Assembly: GCA_009760855.2 (NCBI GenBank)
Contig: WPIO01000362.1
Span: 1 to 64,000, forward strand
DNA: 64,000 nt
Reading direction: 5' to 3'
Origin: Cristatella mucedo
Taxonomy: Eukaryota > Bryozoa > Phylactolaemata > Cristatellidae
Every line of letters starts with the position of its first letter. Position 1 is the stretch's first letter. The position numbers and the translations under genes are program-made. The notes under the pieces were generated by a model. The model made no database searches and was not told the DNA's origin. It was given only the letters and a program-made list of their open reading frames with translations. Shown here piece after piece: positions 9,687 to 20,639 of the stretch.

Positions 9687-10190
9687 GAGTTGCATAGGTT
9701 AATGTAACTATATAAGAGTTAAAAATAGTTGCAATTAATTAAATATTTAATTAAATAAAGTTTCTATCTTTATATATGTCTCAAAACATTGATAACTTTA
9801 TGCGACAGGAGGGTGAAACATTTAGCGAACATGCAAAACGTATTAGAGGTAAGAAAACGTACGGATCTTCTTCCAAAATATCCTTCCTCAAAAGACAGTG
9901 TAGATGCATTGACTGCAACTCTACGATCCCCAACATCTATAAAACTAGATAATCCTATTTCTAAGAAAACCTTTAAGCCTAAAGCGGATGGTCTTTCGAT
10001 AGAGAATCCAAGAGGTTAATGAAAATACAAGGAAGAGGTTGGTTTTTAAGAAAATCTTCTTCTGACTGTAAATTCTTCGAATATGAATATATTAGACTAG
10101 ATAAGAACGTAATTTATGTTGATGTAATATATGATAAGATTGGAAAAGAACTGAAATTAGTTATTAAAGAATTACTTTAAAACAAGAGTG
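9687..10190 (+). other. AT-rich island with short unknown reading frames
   Basis: A sharply AT-rich stretch containing overlapping plus-strand frames. One (9789-10019, 76 aa) includes ATLRSPTSIKLDNPISKKTF. One begins ATGTCTCAAAACATTGAT at about 9775. A third, from 10021 to about 10181, reads MKIQGRGWFLRKSSSDC... and DKNVIYVDVIYDKIGKELK. The frames look like one coding sequence broken by frameshifts, and base use differs from the flanks, so a foreign insert (virus-like or large DNA transposon) is possible. I do not recognise the protein. Confidence 0.35.
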
Positions 10191-10224
10191 ACTTAAAAAT
10201 TACCCTTGTTATTTCGCCGATTTT

Positions 10225-11175
10225 AGTTTCACAAAGTGGTGCATTTAACGGGGTAGCCGATGAAAATGCTAAAGAATTGTGAATTTTTTTATTTTGCGTA
10301 TTAAAGGTAAACAAGTTATAAATGCAAGGTCAAATTTTGATGGTTGTCAGATGACTGGAACATAGTCAATTAAATTATTATGTAAGACCTATTTAAACCG
10401 GAAGTAGTAAATCGAGATCAACAAAATAATTTTCTTTGAAAAATAACTGAGCCGGAACTGCGGTTTTCTGGTGAACTCTGCGAATATTAGCTACTCAGCC
10501 CTAAAGGGACCCTCAAAAAATAACTTTGGAAAATGATTTACGTAAAACTTTTCCGGAAATGACACACCCCTCGAGATCACATGTCCGACTTGTAGTATAA
10601 AAAGATCATAAAAGAGTAAACCCCCTATCGGCAAGTCCCGCCTCTTCTTCCCCGCCCCGCCCAAAGCAACCGGCGGCAAACGGCGTTCCAAGGCCCACTC
10701 CTTATTTACTTGGCAGAAACATGTTTACATTGGTATGTTTTATCGGATCACAAACCGGAAGTGACTATAGTTCGGCCAGTAGACAAACATTAGGGATAAT
10801 GCACTGAGAATTTACTGCTGCCGGGGCCGCCGTAACTAAGGAGTCCATTACTACGGCACCGCATGAGTCCTGGGACAGCTGATCCAATTCCTGTAGCCGC
10901 CATAACGCCCGAGGCGACGGCCGCAAGTTGTATTTGTTCGGCGGCCGGTCTGCGTGGTGACTTGGATGGAACTAGCGCGTCGTATACTGGAAGCCAGTCT
11001 GAAAATTTTGACTAATTTCTATTCAAGGAAATTTATGTGATTTGACTTTCTCATTTATGTCGTTAAAAGTTGGATATTTGTATTGGCGAATGCTGGTGAG
11101 CCGCCCGGCTGTAGCCTGGATTGACGGCCTGCGGTATGAGACCTATCGCGGATATGATCTGCGTAGGCTGTATAA
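10225..11175 (+). repeat. Dispersed repeat R1, longest copy
   Basis: Non-coding repeat beginning near TTTAACGGGGTAGCCGATG and ending near GAGCCGCCCGGC...GGATATGAT. It includes GGTTGTCAGATGACTGGAAC and GTGACTTGGATGGAACTAGC. The first 190 bp recurs at 11645-11835, and a nearly full diverged copy is split between 28660-28985, 29395-29823 and 30703-30790. The class is unknown. Confidence 0.8.
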
Positions 11176-11644
11176 GGATCTTGTTAGGTTGACCTATTCC
11201 TAAGATCCATATTTATCTATTTATTGAATAGTTCATGCGATGATAGCGTTTCCTAGTGCTGCCTCTTGGTTATAGCTTGGAGTTCTCAAGTTTATCTGCA
11301 AACGACAGTCCAATGTCTGCTGCCATTTACGTCATATCTCCTAAAATAATAATCCGATTAGCTTAAAACTTTTGAATATAAGATTGATTTTAGTTACATA
11401 ATCATTCCAGCCTTCTCGCATGCATATTGGACCTCAGTGGATAGACTAGTTTTGGTCAAAACTGGCTGCGTTTGTCATGCTAAGCCTTTGTCATCCTTTC
11501 ACTCACATGTCGTAAAAATGTCACAGATAGGCTAATAGTGATCCAATCTACGTGAAAATCGAAATACAGGCTCTTAAGTATGTGTTTCCATGTTTTAAGG
11601 CAATAAATATAGTAACAATCTTGTTTTTCGTCACCTACATGCTT

Positions 11645-11835
11645 TGACAGCTTAACGGGGTAGCAGATGAAAATGCTTAAGTATTGTTAATTTTTTTAAT
11701 TCGCGTATTAAAGATAAACTAGTTGTAAATGCAAGCTCAAATTTTGGTGGTTGTCAGATGACTGGAACATGGTCAATAAAATTATTATGTAAGACCTATT
11801 TAAACCGGAAGTAGCACATCGAGCTCAACAAAATA
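11645..11835 (+). repeat. Dispersed repeat R1, 5' copy
   Basis: Close match to the first 190 bp of the R1 copy at 10225 (TTAACGGGGTAGCAGATG, TTGGTGGTTGTCAGATGACTG, GACCTATTTAAACCGGAAGTAG), ending abruptly at AAAATAG. Confidence 0.8.
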
Positions 11836-11916
11836 GTCGTGAGCTGGATTGGGCTTCAGCATGCAGGCACTGGATGCAACTCCAGACTGCATGCCCTGCG
11901 CTGCTGCTTGAGCACG

Positions 11917-11992
11917 ATAGCAGTAGCTCAGTCAGCGGAGCGCTGTGTCGTAAAACGAATGGTACTGAGATCATTCCTAGGCCAAGCTTGCA
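11917..11992 (+). other. tRNA-like sequence (possible SINE or tRNA pseudogene)
   Basis: Contains an A-box-like AGTAGCTCAGTCAGCGGAGCG followed by GTCGTAAAACGA and a B-box-like GAGATCATTCC. Pairing is imperfect and no clean acceptor stem is visible, so I would not call a functional tRNA. Confidence 0.3.
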
Positions 11993-12099
11993 ATATTCTT
12001 CAGTTTCTTTTTTTACCTGCTTTGGTCGATCTGTGCTTAGATGCTGCGTATCCTTTGTTTAAACGCGAACACGAAGACAATCTGTATCACCTCTGTGAC

Positions 12100-13520
12100 T
12101 AGCGTACATGAATTACAATACTCATTGCCAGCAGAAAGCAAACTGCACCGCTGTCACGACTTGTTCTGTACTTGCTAATTCACTCTCTTTTTTTACCCAC
12201 CAATGCCTAGGTAGCCCAGTCAATTCCTTAGACCGGGCAAAGAGATTTACGATCACTAATCATTGTAATTACATTAACTAAGTAATAACGACGTCATGTC
12301 ATTTCTGTAGCACTATTAGAGAATATAACCCCTATCAAGTTGCTTTACAAGTCATTGCAAGTGAACCTATAACCAAAGGTTTCCTACCGGAAAAGTAACT
12401 TGATTCGATAAGCATGCATCAACAAACAAGTAGAATGCCAGATTTAGCTTGCTAAAGCAAACAAGAACGCACTAAGTGCTACTTTTTTGTACAACATCCG
12501 GATGCTAACATGCCCCGAATCGTGCACCACAAGTCCACATTGCCAATTACCCTTACTTAGTTGTTGATTGATGCATCTACTGATAACTCATTCAGGATCA
12601 CAATTTAATGGGCTCAAACAGCTTCCTAAAGGTGAGCCTTGAATCTGATTACGTTTACCTTTCCAGTATACTCAGGCCCTTCTGATAGGACGTCAGTAAG
12701 GAATAGCGAGCTATTGCCATTTCAACTTCGAGATCCTCTACCCTGGATAGCATGCCTTAGACCTTCTGGCTTTATTTGCAAGCCCATAATTGGGCTATCC
12801 CCGTAGTAGCTAACACAGCAAAAATGGTAAGAAAAGGTCATACATAAGCTTGCAGCTGCGGCCGCGTGGTTCTATAGCTAGTGATGCTGCTTTGTTAGTA
12901 AAGTAATGGTTCACCATGTCAAAATTTATTTATAGCCTAGCTTTCCTATGGAGTAGCTTTTCAGCAAAAGCACTGACAAAATTCCCACAGCATTCTGAAG
13001 CAGTGAGCATCAACTACTGCTCTCCTTCCTGATCTCACATGTTTAGCTCACTCTTGCAGGCTATTTCTTGAGCTCTTAGATTGTTACAACAAATAACTTG
13101 CTACAAAAATGTTGCTACAAGTCACTCAGCTGCTAGGAAGGCTGCAGTTTAGCTGCAAAGTATTTCACTAGCATAGTTGTTTACTAGCTACAAGTGACTT
13201 TACGCAGAGGTGATAAGACTGTTAAGTAGTGATCTAGTAAACTGTCTTTACTGGTACACAACAACCTGTAATCCATACAGTACGAAATTTGAGATTCCAA
13301 CGTCTCGGATAATGTATAGCAAATTATGCCCTGGGTGGACGCTTAATGCTAACGCTTCGAAATCATTCTTACAAACTTATGCAACCACTTAGAATTATTA
13401 TTAAGTCTATTTTTCGGTAATCACGCTTTCTAGTCATAAAACGTTAAAAGTCTGCTGCTCGCCTTTGCAGTCGGACATTACTGGTGACGAGGTAGCCTAA
13501 ATCAAGTCTGGTGAACGTAC
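12100..13520. other. No gene recognised
   Basis: No supported exon, RNA or repeat identified. Only short chance frames (for example 13210-13392). Confidence 0.4.
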
Positions 13521-13524
13521 GCAT

Positions 13525-13625
13525 CGATCGTGCTTCCTTTGCAGCAAATGTAAAGTGCCTAGACAGCTATTGCATTGTCTGAGAGCACAATGACGACAGT
13601 ATTATTATTATTATTTTTTTTTTTT
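13525..13625 (+). mobile_element. F1 LINE 3' end, degenerate
   Basis: CCTTTGCAGCAAATGTAAAGTGCC and an ATT/T-rich tail mark an old F1 3' end. Confidence 0.75.
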
Positions 13626-13639
13626 TAAAACGTTTCAGT

Positions 13640-13985
13640 GCCGAGTAGCTTTTTCTTGGCACCAAAGAGCCTGCCTTTTCTTGATTCCGCTTAGTGGGCG
13701 TACCTATCTCAATCACGTGCACCGATTCTCCATTAAGCATTGCGCCCAAGTCAAAGTGTTTGAACTCATGTTTAGGTCCATTGGTGATTTTGTTCCAGCT
13801 CACCTGTCGGAACTACTTGCCAATCGTACTACTCCACCTTAACTTCTCTCTCGATTTCAGTCATACAGCTGTGCCTCGGAGCAGTTTCTACTCTTTTGGA
13901 ATCTGTGCCTTCATGATAGACTCGCGACCTTCCTTGCATTGGTTGGATTTAATTGTTTTAATTGGATTTAATTTAGAAGCATAAA
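13640..13985 (+). mobile_element. Degenerate LINE C-terminal fragment
   Basis: Contains GTGTTTGAACTCATGTTTAGGTCC ... GTTCCAGCTCACCTGTCGGAACTACTTGCC, a diverged counterpart of the F1 C-terminal coding block (LTFRS...APAHLSELL). Confidence 0.55.
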
Positions 13986-14096
13986 GCAAACTCGATAGTC
14001 ATTTCGCATTCGATTAGTCCACGAAATTGCCCTTCGTCGCCTTTTGCGTGCTGCCCTCGTTCATTTTATCACTAATTTCAATGCCGGCTTCCCAAA

Positions 14097-14258
14097 CAGC
14101 AAATGTCAACGATTAATACCATGGCTCATTTGTATAGCACCCTCAGTGAACTTAATCCCCGTTCAAGCGCTCCGGATATGCCTCGGGGCTCGAGCCCACG
14201 ACGTCGACCAGACCTTGGTCGTTGGGAGCACCTTAACAACTGCACCACACCATCAAAG
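14097..14258 (-). mobile_element. SINE1 copy (tRNA-derived)
   Basis: On the minus strand it has a GGTGTGGTGCAGTTGTTAAGG A box and a GGGCTCGAGCCC B box, followed by a decayed hairpin tail. Other SINE1 copies lie at 27427, 32073 and 43950. Confidence 0.75.
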
Positions 14259-14860
14259 AATTATATGAATTACAGTTAATGAATTGACTTATATTATATA
14301 TATAATGTATATATATATATATATATATAATGAAATAAGACTAGACTCTCATAATTAGATTGATATTTATCTTTCTGAAAACACAATACAAATTTTTATT
14401 CTTCTCCTAATTAATGATATTTTTATTCAGGAAACGTTACTAGCCGAAGGTTTCACTAACCAATGGCGCTGAGTCACTACCTATTAGATTTATTGTGATA
14501 GCCTGATTATGATACTTGTTTGCATTTGAATCCCAGTGAAAGCACGGTGCCATACATTTAGGCATTCGTTGGGTTATCCTCGGCTTGCAGAGAGGGCCCA
14601 TGCACCGGGGTAAATGTTCAGTTCTCATAAGGACCTATTTGGATGGTAATATTGTATTCATTGTACTGAATGAATCCCAATAGTTACTTATTTAAAGTTT
14701 TCTAGGTGCATCGTCCCACCACGGTTTTCTATCGATGTCGCTGCGCTTTGAATCAATTGAGAGGAAAATCTTTCGGATGCATCCGGTACAATGCCGTTAT
14801 GCAATTTCATGTTTTGTTCTGCAGATTTCAGTGCAAGAACCGTATGCCAGCGTGATATCC
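14259..14860. other. Simple repeat plus unassigned sequence
   Basis: An AT/TA microsatellite at about 14295-14332 followed by unassigned sequence. A short minus-strand frame near 14690-14850 is unrecognised. Confidence 0.4.
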
Positions 14861-14865
14861 ACACC

Positions 14866-15030
14866 CTGTGCATGTCACCTTTAACCATATTAATCATGTT
14901 GTTTACCAAGCATGTTATAACTCACCATTCAATCGCGTTTCCCTTTGCAGCAAATGTAAAGTACCTAGAAAGAGATTGAGTTCTCTGAGGGCGCCTCAGC
15001 AAGTGCATTATTATTGTTACTATTATTCAT
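14866..15030 (+). mobile_element. F1 LINE 3' end beside the discoidin exons
   Basis: F1 3' UTR (CACCCTGTGCATGTCACC), hairpin and ATT tail, ending about 20 bp before the acceptor of the first discoidin exon. Confidence 0.88.
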
Positions 15031-15050
15031 GAAATCTACTTGAACTTCAG

Positions 15051-15217
15051 ATCTTCTGCAAGACAATGCATTCTCAGCAAGTTCAGTTTTTGCCAACCTT
15101 GACAATCACCAACCGCCAAACACCAGAATCTCCAACAACGGCTTGAAATGCTGGGCACCTGAAGCAAACGACCAGCGTACTTCTTATATTCGATTTTCTT
15201 TTGGTGTTCCTCGGACG
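15051..15217 (+). pseudogene. F5/8C (discoidin) domain, exon 1 of 3
   Basis: The acceptor TTGAACTTCAG ends at 15050. After two bases, 55 codons run to the donor ACG|GTATGA at 15217/15218. The residues include DNAFSASSVFANLDN, RISNNGLKCWAPE and SYIRFSFGVPRT, which follow the order of an F5/8 type C domain: the D-x-x-SASS start, the CW segment and the strand before the first intron. Discoidin domains bind glycans, lipids or collagen on the cell surface or in the matrix. The exon joins 15307-15435 in phase 0. Earlier exons are not visible because the F1 LINE at 14866-15030 ends about 20 bp upstream. The pseudogene label rests on the one-base deletion in exon 3. Confidence 0.72.
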
Positions 15218-15306
15218 GTATGACGGCCTATTACGTAGTTACCAAGATACGCCTGTGAACGACTAAATAGAGACACATTACTTACGTGATGGTTCTGAAC
15301 TTGTAG

Positions 15307-15435
15307 ATATGCAAGATTCTAACCGCTGGAAGACCACTGAGAGAAGATTACGTCCAGTTCATCTCGACCTACAGCATTTCATTCAGCCGCGATGGAAGGA
15401 CCTTTAAAGACTACGCTCCTATCGGAACGAAGCTG
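15307..15435 (+). pseudogene. F5/8C (discoidin) domain, exon 2 of 3
   Basis: The acceptor GAACTTGTAG ends at 15306. Forty-three codons read ICKILTAGRPL and then YSISFSRDGRTFKDYAPIG, ending GTKL before a weak donor GTCAGC at 15436. The ILTAGR-YSISFSRDGRTFKDY pattern is the classic middle of the discoidin fold (I-x-TQGR, YS-DG-xF-Y). The frame continues open past the donor and stops at about 15510. The phase 0 junctions on both sides fit exons 1 and 3. Confidence 0.75.
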
Positions 15436-15719
15436 GTCAGCACGGGCAGCTGGGTGCAATGCACCTATGACTGCCCGACCGGAGAAGCACAGAACCGTAG
15501 CTTTGTATAATGGTGGCTGAGCAGAGAGAAACAAAGTTCAAGTCTTATTCAAAATTCTCGAACGTGTAAAATTAGAAAATTCTACTCTTTACAAGCTCGC
15601 GCTGTCGAAGGATCTCATATTTGAATTGCAGCCTATATTGGCACGGTAAGCTGTCGCTGCTCGCCCGCCTGCTCACCGGATCTGCAGGCAATGGCAGCTC
15701 GATCGTTCCACGTTTGTAG

Positions 15720-15859
15720 GTTCTACCAGGAAACGTTGATGGCTACTCGGTGAAGGAGAACTTTCTGCCGAAGCCGATTCTCAGACGATAGCACTGAAAA
15801 TGTCTCCACTGAGCTACCACAACGATCCAGGGCTGAAAGTAGAAGCGCTCGGCTGCTAA
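15720..15859 (+). pseudogene. F5/8C (discoidin) domain, exon 3 of 3, one-base deletion
   Basis: The acceptor CCACGTTTGTAG ends at 15719. The exon reads VLPGNVDGYSVKENFLPKPI and then, in the next frame, IALKMSPLSYHN and GLKVEALGC with a stop at 15857-15859. The LPGN and final LGC signatures are those of the C-terminal part of F5/8C domains. The frame changes at CTCAGACGATAGC (about 15787-15793), consistent with loss of one base. The three exons together give about 145 residues, the usual length of one domain. Either the gene is dead or the assembly has an error at that base. Confidence 0.74.
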
Positions 15860-16550
15860 TGTCATCTACGTTTGTACGAGAGATTCTGCGACTGTACAAT
15901 GCGTGCGAAGTAAAATCACGTTTTCAGGCATTTCGTTGCGATTGATGGCTCTTACGTACAGCAATTGCATCACGGTTGCCATGGATAATTCCTTTTCTCA
16001 ATACATTTTAATCTGATTGACCAAGCTCACTTGCGGTTCGTTCACACAAGTTCCCAGTGTGTCTCGTATCCTCAAAGCAACGCTACTAGAGACCAACCCG
16101 TGTTTGAAACTAGTCCGCGGGTGTTAGCTTAGGCAAACATGCAGTAACATTAGGAGGCTCGTCATGCATGCGAGACATGAAGAAGCAATCTTTCATCGAC
16201 GGCTGCAACGAATTGGGTGCCAAGGCTTTGCTGCTGCAATGTAAGTGAGGGTGTATTGTGAGGAAAAGTTTACTCAGCACTGCTCTGCGAATATGAACCG
16301 ATCTGACCACTGATATCTTACCAGGAAACATAGTTTTGGGCACCGTAGTCTGTGTAGGGCTTGTAGCCAATCAAATATTGCAGCTTCAGTACTTAGTCTT
16401 GAAGCTAACGCAGAGCTTTCGTGAGAGTCTCTGATCGCTCCACGATCCATTCAGATCGGATAGAATCGGAGCTTTCACGGGACTTTAGCCCACACAGGGC
16501 TGCCGCTCTCAGTTTCCAAGACATGAAACTCGCTCACGACATCCAATATT
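15860..16550. other. No gene recognised
   Basis: Sequence downstream of the discoidin stop. No supported exon. A minus-strand frame at 16110-16370 has no recognisable features. Confidence 0.4.
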
Positions 16551-16554
16551 AGTA

Positions 16555-16695
16555 CAACTACTACTAATAATAAAAATAGATTTTTTATAGAGACTCCTGA
16601 GAACTCAATATCTTGCTAGGCACTTTAAATTTGCTGCAAAGGAAGCACCATTGAATGGTTTGTGGTACCATGCTCGATTACACAACAAGAATAGC
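16555..16695 (-). mobile_element. F1 LINE 3' end
   Basis: Tail at 16556 (CTACTAATAATAAAAATAG), then AGAACTCAATATCTTGCTAGGCACTTTAAATTTGCTGCAAAGG, antisense to F1. Confidence 0.8.
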
Positions 16696-17089
16696 ATTGC
16701 TGCTACTTTAAGAGGCTGCTGCATGCCACCGTCTGGTGAACATCGTCATCGTTTGCTCGACTGGGCGTGCTCGCCTCAGTCGACGAGATTACGGTTCCAA
16801 GCTAGTCAGATAAACGTTTGCGAAATTTATAGTTTTAATGAAATGAAAACTAGTAATTTATAGACCGTCTCGATAGGTTTATAATCTAATTTCAATGCGG
16901 ATTGGCTACCAAAATAAGCCATTAAGCCTCAGCAGTTGCTTTGGTTAACGGTACATGGCTGGTTACCATTTACCGGAAGTCCACCTACGTACCAGTTTGG
17001 TTTAAGGAGCTGGGACGGTTCTTAGTCGATTGACGGATATCGAGTTAGTTCTTAGACTGACCAATAACGGCCGCCAAGTCTTGGTTCAA

Positions 17090-18035
17090 TTTCTGTAACT
17101 CACTACTACCTGGTCTACCGGCCTGCACAATCGTACGCTTAGAGCTGTTGCAAAATTCTGCAGCTAGGCTTGCCCGTCGTGAGCGTCACAGTTTCCACAG
17201 CTCACCATTTTTTGCCTACCTTCACCTGCTCCCAGTCAAGTAGTGCATCGACTTCAACGTCAAGGTCCCGAGATGAAACGAGCTGGGCGTGGCAGCCATG
17301 TTGGAAGCTGTGGAGCCTCTTTGCCAATTCCTCATCGAATAAACTAAAACGACTTTACAAACCTAACTTATTCTAAGGGTGAAGAAATATCACGAAACCG
17401 CCTCTCTGACAGACCATTTCGGCATCATTTTGGCGTGGCCGCAGGCGCTTGGGTACGCCCAGACACAGCTTTACTGATTGTTCCACCCCTAGACTCCCAT
17501 GCCACACCAGTGCTCCAAACCTGGCCTCGCCTCTGGTTCTATCACTCACTGCTAGGTCACCCATTCTTCGGCTCCAGCATACTTATTACGTCTACTTCCT
17601 CAGCAGGCTAATATCGTATCACCCAATTTTCTGAATCAATTTGTTGATCTAATTCTCGCACGAACCTGAAATACTTTGGAGACCGTACTTGCAGCTCGTA
17701 TGCTCCCAAAGCCATGAACTCACTTCCGAATGGCGTTACGACAACTCTGGCTTCACGAAATTATAAAGCAACTGAAATCCTTTTATTTTTATCACAGAAT
17801 TGAGTGGGTCCTGGGATTCATCATTTGGGTTCTTATGCATGGTGCTGACCTTGTGCAGGCTACCATATCTGGATGCTGAACTTTTACATGTAAACTCTTA
17901 GCATATTATGCTTTTTGACGTTGAGCATGCCACTATCATTCGATCATACTTCCTTTGAAGCAAACCTAAAATGCCTTGAAAGAGGTTAAGTTTTTGGATG
18001 GAGCAATAAACATGTATTATGATTGTTGATATTAT
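17090..18035 (+). mobile_element. Old F1 LINE copy
   Basis: Runs from CTGTAACTCACTACTACCTGG through GTTGCAAAATTCTGCAGCTAGGCTTGC (matching the NSAARL block) to a diverged 3' end near 18035. Many substitutions break the frame. Confidence 0.8.
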
Positions 18036-18259
18036 TGGTTCCATTATATTTGCAGATCCGCTGCACCAGTTGCAGCCTCTTCTCGCTCTTACGTCTTCTA
18101 TGGACTTTAGGGGAACTGTTCCATCAGTTCATTTACAGACTCTTGGTGAAAATACTTTAATCTACAGGTCCTAGATTGCGGAACTAACTTCACGGCCTCC
18201 TAGGCACCGAGATCTAACCTCCTACTGCTGACTGTGGCACATTATTTTCAGCCGGACTG

Positions 18260-18261
<2 letters not shown>

Positions 18262-18316
<55 letters not shown>

Positions 18317-18317
18317 A

Positions 18318-18359
<42 letters not shown>

Positions 18360-18381
18360 ATGTATAATCATGTATATATAT

Positions 18382-18430
<49 letters not shown>
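18262..18430. repeat. (TA)n microsatellite
   Basis: About 165 bp of alternating TA with a TG-rich interruption near 18345-18360. Confidence 0.95.
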
Positions 18431-18431
<1 letters not shown>

Positions 18432-19430
18432 ATATATTTATAAATCAAGCTCCTCACTACCTTGACTGCCCTGCAGACTCAGCCAGGCTTCTCGCTTTCT
18501 CTGTTTTTGCATCAGCTGCAGTATGTTATATTATTTAACAGTAGTATTTGATAGATACCGTCGGCTACTGTCCTATTGACTTTAGCATTGTACAAGTGAC
18601 TGTAGGCTGCTGTCTTGCAGGGAAGAATCAGGGAAGCGGATACATGTGCCATGCAGGAGTCGTAGCTTCCTTCCTTCATTAAATATCGCAAGCAGCTAGT
18701 TGGGACTAGTGCAAGTGCCTCTTGCACCTTTGCTTTTTGTCGCTCAGCAGTGGCTTGCAGCTAAATACTCGGAATATGGTCAAATTTGTCGCTTTTACTC
18801 ACATCTGGCCGAAGTCTTCTAGCCATTTGGCTACACCAGATGCCACCCCTAAAAGTTATTGACTATTTCATGCTCAGAAATATCTGAAAACTGACCCTAT
18901 CTAGGCTTTTCGGTCTCATTCCCGCGCCTAAGTAAATCGATGGGACTCGATCGTTGGTTGCGAAACTATTTTCAAAAACCCGTGTCTGGTCAGCTTATTA
19001 CAGCAGGTATTTCATAACCGTTCTAACTTATCTCTCGTCAGGAAGAATTCCATTTTAAAATTATGATTCCACTGACTTTCTTTCTCACAAATTCTCTGCA
19101 CGAGACGTCACTCACTTCTCAGTCTGACTGATTTAAGCATCAACTTTATGATAGAGACGACATCAGAGGTGAAATGGTAAATTTATTTGAGGGAAAGGTC
19201 AAAGGTCGAAGGCAACTTTCTTTACTTTTCTATTCTCAGTGAGATATTACAATTTATGTTCGTTTCTTAGTCAAATTGGTGGGAATTTTAACGTCAGTTT
19301 GATATTACTTCGAAGCTGTTACATGAAGACTGAGGGCAGAGAAAACGATCCGCACATCTGAGTAATCAGTTTTACTCACCCTCACTTTCCACTTAATGAG
19401 TGGCCAAATTATTTTAATGACACCACCTTG
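18431..19430. other. No gene recognised
   Basis: Mixed sequence. No coding, RNA or repeat assignment supported. Confidence 0.4.
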
Positions 19431-19432
19431 AT

Positions 19433-19870
19433 TTAGGAGCTTGAAATATGTGCTCGCTCTAGTAAGATGGTTTTATCATCATTCGATTTAAGAAGGTCTG
19501 CTGCCATCCATTTGCGGATGTCATAAATACATGCAACAAGGGAGTTGAGAGAATTCCGCGTGGTGGAGGGCTCTGAGGGATCAAAGCAAAGATACAACTC
19601 AGTGTCATGTGCATTGAAGAAAAATCCTAGATTGTGCTTGGAGATCGAAAAAAGGGAGAGTATAAACCGTGAAAAGAAACGGACAGAGCACAGAGCCATG
19701 AATTAATCCGTACTTAAGTGGTTCCTCTGGTGATCTTTGTCCATTCTCGTCAATAATCGGAGTCTTCCACCGAGATAGGGCCTGACCTATTGCAATGCAG
19801 TGCCAGTGACGAGAAGGTGAGATGGGGAAATTATTTAAGCGTGAATTATTTCTACTTGAGGCAGTTGGCA
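19433..19870 (-). mobile_element. F1-like LINE reverse transcriptase fragment
   Basis: Two overlapping minus frames carry the RT palm: LKYGLIHGSVLCPFLFTVYT and LGFFFNAHDTELYLCFDPSE, then NDDKT. The catalytic YADD has become NAHD and the two parts are in different frames, so it is dead. Confidence 0.8.
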
Positions 19871-19906
19871 AACACCTTAATCGGGTTTCCCTTGTTAATG
19901 TTGCTT

Positions 19907-20635
19907 TGTACCCAGGCTGGGTTCGGTTGGCAGGGACCGGACGGCTATAGTGAGGGTTAGGGTCACCGGCTAGGCCGGGGCCGGACCTACGGCATGGCCG
20001 GATGCATGCGCTGACGTGAGGTCACCGGGGCTCTTGGGTACGGAAAGTTGGCCAAGTAAGTCGTGGTGTTGGAGGCTCCCGGTCTCGCCGAGTTATGCAC
20101 CTGGATTCGTGCAGGCGTGCTCCGCGATGCTGCCACGCACGCAAGGGAACGAGTACCCAAGGCCCGAGCGGAGCTGGATAGCTCGCTCGTTGTTGACTTG
20201 TTTATACCGCGTTCCCCGTGTAGGAGTTCGTGACCCCCCCGTGTGTTGGTATCTTTCGGTGGAAGCTTACGACTGTGGTAGTTGTCGACTTGGACTAGCC
20301 AGCAGTTACTCAGCCAGCCGGGTTTTGGACGGCGTACGCTCGTACTGTTGAATTCGGAGTCAATACAACGACAGGACTGCAGAAGCCGACTGACCCCAAC
20401 TAACACGTTTGTTCGCGCTTGCTGCGTCGTCTTGCGCCCCCGTAGTGTACTGTGTATAGGACCCTCCCTGTAGACTTGTTTAGTTCCCCGTTGTTGTTGG
20501 CGCATGCGTTATAAAGATGTTTAACCTGACGGCCGCTCGTCTTACCCTAGCTCGGCGGCATGGCGAGCGGCAGCGTGGCCGGAGTATGGCGGGGTTTGGC
20601 GGGAATTAGCCTCTGACCCCTGGAACCCAGTTACA
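19907..20635 (+). repeat. GC-rich dispersed repeat R3
   Basis: GC-rich, non-coding. It starts near TGTACCCAGGCTGGGTTCGG and contains GCATGCGTTATAAAGATG (TATA-like). An antisense copy lies at 41640-42105 and a diverged partial copy at 28190-28655. Length and composition would fit a solo LTR, but no flanking duplication or internal region was found. Confidence 0.65.
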
Positions 20636-20639
20636 GCTT

